Source: JAICYJ01 sp036263035
Lineage (GTDB): Bacteria > Actinomycetota > Thermoleophilia > Gaiellales > JAICJC01
Assembly (NCBI GenBank): GCA_036263035.1
Contig: DATAHR010000083.1
Coordinates: forward strand, 1-5,967
Reading direction: 5' to 3'
DNA length: 5,967 nucleotides
The position numbers and the translations under genes were made by a program. A model generated the notes under the pieces. The model worked only from the letters and a program-made list of their open reading frames with translations, did not search any database and was not told where the DNA came from. Within the stretch, counting starts at the first letter, position 1; each line of letters begins with the position of its first letter. Shown here piece after piece: positions 1 through 5,272 of this stretch.

Positions 1-596
1 CGCTTCGGTCGCTGTCGCAGGCCGACCAGAAGGACGCGCAGTTCCTGGAGAGCAACCCGCTGCCGCCGGCCTTCTACCTGAAGCTGACCAACCCCGACAA
101 GGCGTCGCAGGTCTCGCAGCAGGCCGGGCAGATCACCGAGGTGAAGAACTGCGGCTCTGACCCGTGCGTCACGTACGGCAAGGAGATCACCGACAAGGTG
201 CTCGAGGTGACGAAGTGGGTGCTGATCGTGCTGGGCGGGCTGATGGCGCTGCTCGGGATCGCCGCCGTCGTGCTGATCGCCAACACGATCCGCCTCTCGA
301 TCTTCTCCAGGCGCCGTGAGATCGAGGTGATGAAGCTGGTCGGGGCGACCAACTCGTTCGTGCGCGTGCCGTTCGTCCTCGAGGGCATGCTGACCGGCTT
401 CGCCGGCGCGGCCGGGGGCGTCCTGCTCCTGCTGCTCGTCTACGTCGGCCTCTCGAACCTGAACCACGGCCTCACCGACCCGACCAACAGCTTCCCGGGC
501 GGCGTGGCCGGCCTCGGCCTCGCGCTGGTCGCCTTCGGTATGCTGCTGGGCGCGCTCGGCTCCGGCATGACATTGCGCAAATTCCTGCGCATCTGA
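1..596 (+). CDS. ftsX: Cell-division protein FtsX, C-terminal part (5' end outside window)
   Basis: FtsX is the membrane subunit of the FtsEX ABC-type complex, which recruits and activates peptidoglycan hydrolases at the septum. The gene enters from the left edge; the first whole codon is at base 3, and 197 residues are visible of about 300 usual for the family. Seen in order: the end of the extracytoplasmic domain, with the typical NPLPPAFYLKL stretch near bases 54-90; then three membrane helices at about 216-284, 375-452 and 501-569, matching TM2-TM4 of FtsX. Between the first two lies the hallmark cytoplasmic loop RRREIEVMKLVGAT, followed by RVPFVLEG. A GTG at 141 is internal and not the start. 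The extracytoplasmic part holds a CGSDPC cysteine pair (150-167). ftsE is expected just upstream but is not in the window. The protein ends with a short basic tail (LRKFLRI). Identification is firm; only the N-terminus is missing. Confidence 0.95.
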   Translation, partial: LRSLSQADQKDAQFLESNPLPPAFYLKLTNPDKASQVSQQAGQITEVKNCGSDPCVTYGKEITDKVLEVTKWVLIVLGGLMALLGIAAVVLIANTIRLSIFSRRREIEVMKLVGATNSFVRVPFVLEGMLTGFAGAAGGVLLLLLVYVGLSNLNHGLTDPTNSFPGGVAGLGLALVAFGMLLGALGSGMTLRKFLRI

Positions 597-602
597 GGCC
601 GT

Positions 603-628
603 TTGGCGACTCGCGGGAGGGGTACAAT
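603..628 (+). promoter_or_regulatory. Candidate promoter for the S41 protease gene, possibly giving a leaderless mRNA
   Basis: The ftsX-S41 gap holds TACAAT at 623-628, a good match to the bacterial -10 box (TATAAT) and to the actinobacterial TAnnnT form. A TTGGCG at 603-608 resembles a -35 box, but the 14-base spacing is shorter than the usual 16-18. Ten bases separate the -10 box from the ATG at 639, so transcription starting 6-7 bases past the box would leave almost no leader. The GGGAGGGG at 615-622 lies too far upstream (16 or more bases) to be an ordinary Shine-Dalgarno site for that ATG. Promoter function is an inference. Confidence 0.4.
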
Positions 629-638
629 CACCATCCGC

Positions 639-1799
639 ATGGGGCGACGCGTCCTGATCTGGCTGGTGGCCGCCGTGGCGCTGGTGATCGCGTTCCTCGG
701 CGGCTTCGAGCTCCATACCCGGTCGGTGTCGAAGATGGAGGGGCCGGGTACCGCCCAGGCGGCCACGGTGCGCGACGAGGTGGTCGCCGCCCTTCGTCAG
801 TCCTACTACCGGCCGCTCACCCCGGCGGCGCTGCATGCCGGCGACGTGCGGAGCGTGATCCGGGCTCTGCACGACCCGTACACCCGCTACCTGTCGCCGC
901 ACGCCTACCAGCTGGTGGTCACCTCCGAGCAGTCGAGCTACGTCGGCGTCGGCCTCGCCCTGGCACCGACGCGCGGCGGGCTGCTCGTCACCGGCGCGCT
1001 GCCCGGGCTGCCGGCCGCGGCCAGCGGCATCCGCGCGGGCGACGTGATCCGCCAGGTCGGGTCGCGGCCGCTCACGCACGTCCCGTACGGGCGAGCCGTC
1101 GGCCTGCTGCAGGGGCCGGCGGGCAGGCGCGTATCGCTGGTCATCGCACGCAGGGGCTCCTCACGCCCGGTGCACGTCTTGCTCACCCGGCGCGCCGTCG
1201 ACCTGCCGATCGCCATCACCCGCACCATCGCGGTCGGGCACCGGCGCTACACGTACGTCAACCTTCCCGGCTTCGTCCAGGGGGCGGGCACGCGGATCCG
1301 CCAGATCGCAGAGCGGGCGACGCGGCTGCACAGGGCCGGCCTGATCCTCGACCTCCGCGGCAACGTCGGCGGCCTGCTCGATGAGGCGGTCTCGGTGGCC
1401 GACGTGTTCCAGCCGACCGGCGTCGTCGTCGCGATCCACGGCCTGCACCAGCCCTCGCACGTCTATGAGGCCGACAACACGGCCGTGGGGCATCTGCCGG
1501 TTGTCGTGCTCGTCGACAGGTCGACGGCCAGCGCCGCCGAGGTGGTGGCCGGCTCGCTCCAGCAGGCCCGGCGGGCGAAGGTCGTGGGCACGAGGAGCTT
1601 CGGGAAGGGCACCGTGCAGGCCGTGCATCCGCTCCAGGGCGGCGGCGCGCTGAAGCTGACGGTGGCCGTGTTCCAGCTGGCCGGCGGGGAGCCGGTCAAC
1701 CGCCGCGGCATCAGGCCGGACGTGCACGTGCGCGAGCGGCCGAGCTCCGGGCGCGACGACGTGCTTGCCGCGGCGCTGCGCGTGCTGGCGCGTTCGTGA
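639..1799 (+). CDS. S41-family C-terminal processing protease (CtpA-like), membrane anchored, with PDZ domain
   Basis: This is a serine protease of the tail-specific/carboxyl-terminal processing family, which cleaves extracytoplasmic proteins. From the ATG at 639 it has 386 residues, near the usual 380-480. In order: a signal anchor at about residues 5-25 (RRVLIWLVAAVALVIAFL); a short helical N-terminal region containing HDPYTRYLSP (about 78-87); a PDZ domain at about 98-185 (YVGVGLAL, GIRAGDVI); and the protease core at about 200-370. The catalytic Ser is S298 in DRSTASAAE and the general-base Lys is K323 in SFGKGTVQ, 25 residues apart as in E. coli Prc (S430/K455). The substrate-cradle motif reads LDLRGNVGGLL, with Val where the family usually has Pro. 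A TTG at 603 would add 12 residues ahead of the anchor, but those bases contain the putative promoter, so I prefer the ATG. Its end overlaps the ribonuclease gene by four bases. A target is not visible; given ftsX next door, a cell-wall hydrolase or division protein is plausible. Confidence 0.93.
   Translation: MGRRVLIWLVAAVALVIAFLGGFELHTRSVSKMEGPGTAQAATVRDEVVAALRQSYYRPLTPAALHAGDVRSVIRALHDPYTRYLSPHAYQLVVTSEQSSYVGVGLALAPTRGGLLVTGALPGLPAAASGIRAGDVIRQVGSRPLTHVPYGRAVGLLQGPAGRRVSLVIARRGSSRPVHVLLTRRAVDLPIAITRTIAVGHRRYTYVNLPGFVQGAGTRIRQIAERATRLHRAGLILDLRGNVGGLLDEAVSVADVFQPTGVVVAIHGLHQPSHVYEADNTAVGHLPVVVLVDRSTASAAEVVAGSLQQARRAKVVGTRSFGKGTVQAVHPLQGGGALKLTVAVFQLAGGEPVNRRGIRPDVHVRERPSSGRDDVLAAALRVLARS
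1796..1799 (+). other. GTGA stop/start overlap (translational coupling) between the S41 protease and ribonuclease
   Basis: The GTG start of the ribonuclease (1796-1798) and the TGA stop of the protease (1797-1799) share bases. No Shine-Dalgarno-like purine run lies in the preceding 20 bases (ctgcgcgtgctggcgcgttc). Translation of the second gene is therefore probably by re-initiation after the first, which supports one transcript. The coupling is inferred from the layout. Confidence 0.7.
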
Positions 1800-3526
1800 C
1801 CGTAGAGGGCTCAGCGCTACAGCAGCTCACCGTCTGCGAGGTCACCCGCCGCGGCAAGCTGCTGGTCGGCGAGCCGTTCTTCGAGCCCGGCATGCCCCTC
1901 ACGCTGGGTCGGCGCGGCTCGGTGCCGGCTGCAGAAGGAGACCTCGTAGCGGTCGAGGTGCAGGGCGGCCGTGGCCGGGTGGCGGAGGTTCTCGGCCGGC
2001 CCGATGCCGTCCGCGATGTCCTGCTCGCCGTGCTGGTCGACGAGGGGCTCGCGGGCGCGTGGCCGCAGGAGGTGGAGGAGGAGCTGGCGACGCTCCCGCG
2101 CGACCCGCTGCCCGCCGATCCCGCACGCGTCGACCTGCGCGAGCGGCTGACGTTCACCATCGACCCGCCCGACGCGCGCGACTTCGACGATGCGATCACC
2201 GTCGAGCGAGAGGCTGGCGGCCTGCGCGTGCTCGTGCACATCGCCGACGTCTCGGCGTTCGTCGCGGCCGGAGGGCCGCTCGACCAGGAGGCCGGGCTGC
2301 GTGGCTGCTCGGTGTACCTGCCGGGCAGGGTCGAGCCGATGCTGCCGCACGCGCTGTCGAGCGGCGTCTGCAGCCTGCGGCCCGGCGTCGACCGGTACGC
2401 GGTGACGATCGACGCCGCCCCGGATGGCGCGATCACCGCCTACCGGAGCCTGATCCGAAGCGATCACCGGCTCAGCTATCCGCAGGTCGAGCGCATCTTC
2501 GCCGGTGAGGGCGATCCGGCGCCCGAGCGGCTGGCCGAGGCGCTTGCGGACGCCCGCGAGCTGTCTCACCGCCTGCGTGCCGCGCGGTTCGCCCGGGGGG
2601 CGGCGCGCATCGAGTCGCGGGAGGTGGAGTTCACGTTCGCGGAGGATCAGGTCGTCGCGGCGGAGGCGGCGTCCGAGCACGAGGCGCATGCGCTGATCGA
2701 GGAGCTGATGCTGATGGCGAACGAGCGGGTGGCCGAGGTGCTCGCGGCGGCACGCGTGCCCGCGCTCTATAGGGTCCACCTGCCGCCCGACCCGGATGCC
2801 GTGCGGCTGCTGCTCGCGCGCCTCGAGGCGCTCGACGTGCCGACGCCGCCCGAGCCGGAGCTGCACGGCGGACGGGAGGGGGCTCGTTTGGTGGCCGAGG
2901 TCAGCGAGCGGGTGAGTCGATACGTCGAGGGATCGGGCCGCGGCCGCGTAGCATTCCCGACGCTCGTGCTGCGGGCGCTCGAGCGGGCTCGCTACGACCC
3001 AGCCAACCTTGGTCACTCGGGCCTCGCGAGCCCGGCGTACTGCCATTTCACATCGCCCATTCGCCGGTACCCCGACCTGGTCGTCCACCGCGCCCTGCTG
3101 GCGCACCTGGGAGCAGGCGAAGCGGTCGCGGACGATCCCGAGGGGCTCAACCGGGCGGCGCTTCGCAGCAGCGAGGCGGAGCGGTTCGCCGCACGCGTCG
3201 AGCGGCGCGGCGACGACGTCTGCCTTGCCTTCCTGCTCGAGCAGGTGCTCTACGACCGCGGCTGGGAGGAGCCGTTCGAGGGTGAGATCGTGGGGATGAT
3301 CGAGGGGGCGCTGTTCGTGCGCTTCGGCGATGTCTTCGAGGGCCTGCTACCGGCCGGGCGCCTCGGGAGGGAGCGGTTCGAGCTCGACAGGCTGGGCGTC
3401 ACGATGGTCGGCCTCACCAGCGGCCGGCGCCACCGCTTGGGCGACGCCATAGCGGTGCGCGTGCGGTCGATCGAGCGGGCCCGTGGGCGGGTGCTGCTGG
3501 ATCGCGCCACCGCCGCCGTCCGGTAA
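1796..3526 (+). CDS. rnr: Compact RNase II/RNase R-family 3'-5' exoribonuclease
   Basis: This is a hydrolytic 3'-5' exoribonuclease that degrades RNA processively in the cytoplasm. It has 576 residues, well short of E. coli RNase R (813) and below RNase II (644). Residues 1 to about 70 look like one small OB/cold-shock fold (GDLVAVEV, GRVAEVLGRPD), aligning with the second cold-shock domain of RNase R. The N-terminal helix-turn-helix and the first cold-shock domain are absent. The RNB catalytic domain spans about 112-440. Its metal-binding Asp cluster is intact: D123, D129, D131 and D132 in TIDPPDARDFDDAI. Also present are ELMLMANERVAE (303-314), LYRVH (324-328) and the signature YCHFTSPIRRYPDLVVHR (415-432). 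An S1 RNA-binding domain follows at about 493-570 (GEIVGMIEGALFVRF, EGLLPAGRL). There is no Lys-rich tail. The GTG start overlaps the S41 stop, and the PBP follows after 15 bases. The missing N-terminal modules make RNase R versus RNase II assignment uncertain; the WPQEVEEEL-to-VDLRE region resembles RNase R most. Confidence 0.93.
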   Translation: MTVEGSALQQLTVCEVTRRGKLLVGEPFFEPGMPLTLGRRGSVPAAEGDLVAVEVQGGRGRVAEVLGRPDAVRDVLLAVLVDEGLAGAWPQEVEEELATLPRDPLPADPARVDLRERLTFTIDPPDARDFDDAITVEREAGGLRVLVHIADVSAFVAAGGPLDQEAGLRGCSVYLPGRVEPMLPHALSSGVCSLRPGVDRYAVTIDAAPDGAITAYRSLIRSDHRLSYPQVERIFAGEGDPAPERLAEALADARELSHRLRAARFARGAARIESREVEFTFAEDQVVAAEAASEHEAHALIEELMLMANERVAEVLAAARVPALYRVHLPPDPDAVRLLLARLEALDVPTPPEPELHGGREGARLVAEVSERVSRYVEGSGRGRVAFPTLVLRALERARYDPANLGHSGLASPAYCHFTSPIRRYPDLVVHRALLAHLGAGEAVADDPEGLNRAALRSSEAERFAARVERRGDDVCLAFLLEQVLYDRGWEEPFEGEIVGMIEGALFVRFGDVFEGLLPAGRLGRERFELDRLGVTMVGLTSGRRHRLGDAIAVRVRSIERARGRVLLDRATAAVR

Positions 3527-3528
3527 GG

Positions 3529-3534
3529 CACACT
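3529..3534 (+). promoter_or_regulatory. Weak -10-like box just before the PBP start
   Basis: The 15-base gap between ribonuclease and PBP reads ggcacactacggcga. Its CACACT resembles the actinobacterial -10 form (TAnnnT) except for the first base, and lies seven bases before the ATG at 3542, where a leaderless start would need it. I see no -35 match 16-18 bases upstream. The only purine run (AAGG, 3525-3528) is 13 bases from the ATG. The context resembles the GGTACAAT box before the S41 gene, but the gene may simply be read from upstream. Confidence 0.2.
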
Positions 3535-3541
3535 ACGGCGA

Positions 3542-5272
3542 ATGGTCGACGCCCGCAGCACGGAGCGGCACGGGCCGCGGCGCCGGTCGCGGCGTGCGCT
3601 CGTGATCCTCGCCGCAGTTCTGATCCTGGCGGCCGCCGCCGGCGCGGCGTACGTTGTCCTGCGAGGCGATCCGGTGTCGGTCGGGTCCGCCGGGCCTGAC
3701 CCGAGGGTGCCGGCGAGGCTGTTCACGGAGGCCTGGCTGGCCGGCGACTACCGGACGATGTACAGCCAGCTCTCTCCGTCGGCCCGGAAGGCGACGAGCT
3801 ACGGCACGTTCGCCCGCACCTACCGGCGTGCGGCGTCGTTGGCCACCTTGAAGACGCTCAGCGTCGAGCCCGGGACGCGGGTGCGCGGCAGCACCGCCAC
3901 GGTGCCGATGCAGATGCAGACCACGATGTTCGGCTCGCTCGCCGGCCTCCTGACGCTCCCCCTGGTCGAGGCAAAGGGGGCGTACAGGATCTCGTGGGCG
4001 CCCCATATGGTGTGGCCCGGGCTCACGCCGGGCGAGCAGTTGGCGCGTGTGGCGCGGGCACCCGATCACCGCGGCGCCATCCTTGCGCGCGATCGGGAGG
4101 TGCTGGCGCGGGGGCCGGCCGACAACCGCGAATACCCCCAGGGCGCTCCGTTCTATACCCTCACCGGGTTCGTGCGCGCGCCGCAGACAGCGGCGGCCAG
4201 GCGTGCGCGCGTGGCGGCCGGGTGGCCGGCCGGCTCGAAGTACGGCCAGGGCGGTCTTGAGCAGTCGCTCGACCGAGCGCTGGGCGGCGCCCCGCGAATC
4301 GACCTGGTGGCCAAGGGCTCGGCCGGCACGCGGCTGCTCGCGCGCCACCACGGCCGCCGGCCGCGCGACGTCGTCACCACCCTCGATCCGACGCTGCAGG
4401 CCGACGCGACCGCCGCCCTGGCGGGACGGTACGGCGGCATCGCCATCCTCGACGCCCGCACGGGCGCTGTCCGTGCGTCGGCCGGTATCGCCATGGACTC
4501 GACGCAGCCGCCCGGGTCGACGTTCAAGATCGTCACGGCCTCGGCCGCCCTGACCGCCGGCGTCGTGGACCTCGACAGCTACTACACGCCGGCCAAGTTT
4601 GCCGACGTCGGCGGGTTCAAGCTGAACAACTTCCATCACGAGGTGTGCGGCGGGACGCTGCTCGACTCGTTCGCCCACAGCTGCAACTCGGTGTTCGGGC
4701 CGGTCGCCGTCGCCACGGGAGGCAAGCAGCTGTACTCGACCGCTGTCCGGTACGGGTTCAACACACCGTCGCACATCGCCTACCCGCTGCCGCAGAGCGC
4801 GATGCCGAGCCGCACGGCGCTTCACAACCCGGTGATACTGGGTGTGGCCGGCATCGGCCAGGCGGGAGTGACGGCGACGCCGCTCGAGATGGGGTCGGTC
4901 GCCCAGGTGATCGCGGGCAACGGCGTCATGCACCCACCGTGGATTGCGCACTACCCGGGGAAGTTCAGCGACCGCCGGACGAGCCGCCGCGTGATCTCGC
5001 GGGCCGTCGCTGGGAAGGTGGCGGAGATGATGCGGGCGGTCGTCGCCTACGGCACCGGCACAGCGGCGTCCAGTGCGCTTGCCACCGTGAACGGCAAGAC
5101 CGGCACCGCCGAGGTGGGGCAGGGCATCAAGACCGACGCGTGGTTCGTGGGCTATGCCCCGGCCGAGGCGCCGAGAGTCGTGGTCGCGGTGCTTATCGTG
5201 CACGGCGGCGTGGGCGGGGACGTGGCGGCCCCGATCGCAAGGGCGATGATCGACGACGCTCTGCAGCAGTGA
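3542..5272 (+). CDS. Class B penicillin-binding protein (peptidoglycan transpeptidase) with MecA_N/NTF2-like domain
   Basis: This is a D,D-transpeptidase that crosslinks peptidoglycan stem peptides outside the membrane. It has 576 residues. A basic cytoplasmic N-terminus (RRRSRR, 13-18) is followed by one membrane anchor at about 19-40 (ALVILAAVLILAAAAGAAYVVL). Residues about 53-165 form an NTF2-like MecA_N domain (ARLFTEAWLAGDYRTMYSQL, ending WAPHMVWPGL), the module first known from staphylococcal PBP2a. Residues about 170-280 resemble the PBP dimerization region, with RGAIL (177-181) and GLEQSLDRALGG (238-249). The transpeptidase domain begins at TLDPTLQ (280-286). All three active-site motifs are present: S326-T-F-K329, S380-C-N382 and K519-T-G521. 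GIGQAGVTATPLEM (437-450) is also typical. Only 15 residues separate V310 of the TGxV strand from the catalytic Ser, a short connection. C369 and C381 flank the second motif. The MecA_N domain does not by itself show beta-lactam resistance; this domain order also occurs in ordinary chromosomal PBPs of actinobacteria and firmicutes. It likely works with a SEDS glycosyltransferase encoded elsewhere. The stop overlaps the HAD gene. Confidence 0.94.
   Translation: MVDARSTERHGPRRRSRRALVILAAVLILAAAAGAAYVVLRGDPVSVGSAGPDPRVPARLFTEAWLAGDYRTMYSQLSPSARKATSYGTFARTYRRAASLATLKTLSVEPGTRVRGSTATVPMQMQTTMFGSLAGLLTLPLVEAKGAYRISWAPHMVWPGLTPGEQLARVARAPDHRGAILARDREVLARGPADNREYPQGAPFYTLTGFVRAPQTAAARRARVAAGWPAGSKYGQGGLEQSLDRALGGAPRIDLVAKGSAGTRLLARHHGRRPRDVVTTLDPTLQADATAALAGRYGGIAILDARTGAVRASAGIAMDSTQPPGSTFKIVTASAALTAGVVDLDSYYTPAKFADVGGFKLNNFHHEVCGGTLLDSFAHSCNSVFGPVAVATGGKQLYSTAVRYGFNTPSHIAYPLPQSAMPSRTALHNPVILGVAGIGQAGVTATPLEMGSVAQVIAGNGVMHPPWIAHYPGKFSDRRTSRRVISRAVAGKVAEMMRAVVAYGTGTAASSALATVNGKTGTAEVGQGIKTDAWFVGYAPAEAPRVVVAVLIVHGGVGGDVAAPIARAMIDDALQQ
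5269..5272 (+). other. GTGA stop/start overlap between the PBP and HAD genes
   Basis: The PBP stop TGA (5270-5272) overlaps a GTG (5269-5271) in frame with the HAD protein, repeating the arrangement at 1796-1799. No Shine-Dalgarno-like sequence precedes it. A second in-frame GTG at 5278 would also give a complete HAD core, since only three residues lie between them, so the exact start is not settled. I favour 5269 because of the overlap. Confidence 0.6.

Noticed and set aside
141..596. GTG at 141 as the start of a small membrane protein
   Set aside because: The frame is open to the left edge and encodes FtsX extracytoplasmic sequence, so the GTG is internal.
615..622. GGGAGGGG as a Shine-Dalgarno site
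   Set aside because: It lies 16 or more bases before the ATG at 639, and no in-frame start codon lies at a suitable distance.
603..638. TTG start for the S41 protease, adding 12 residues
   Set aside because: It would place a Thr/Arg-rich stretch before the membrane anchor and overlap the TACAAT box; the ATG at 639 gives a normal signal anchor.
1765..2508. Plus-strand open frame of 247 codons overlapping the S41 end and the ribonuclease start
   Set aside because: It is out of frame with both real genes, and its translation is a run of Arg, Ala and Pro typical of a shifted GC-rich frame.
1817..3106. Minus-strand open frame of 429 codons opposite the ribonuclease gene
   Set aside because: The plus-strand frame holds the RNB signature throughout; the antisense product is low-complexity and Arg-rich with no family resemblance.
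3527..3541. Possible terminator between the ribonuclease and the PBP
   Set aside because: The gap is 15 bases with no stem or T-run, so readthrough is more likely.
4015..4031. CCCGG/CCGGG short hairpin inside the PBP gene
   Set aside because: A five-base GC stem is expected by chance in such DNA; there is no T-run and it is in mid-gene.
3698..4036. MecA_N domain as a sign of acquired beta-lactam resistance
   Set aside because: The gene matches its neighbours in GC and spacing, has no mobile element nearby, and this domain order is also found in intrinsic chromosomal PBPs.
3533..5203. Long minus-strand open frame of 556 codons opposite the PBP gene
   Set aside because: It is a GC-rich shadow: the plus strand carries complete PBP motifs here, and the antisense translation is rich in Arg, Gly, Ala and His with no recognisable domain.
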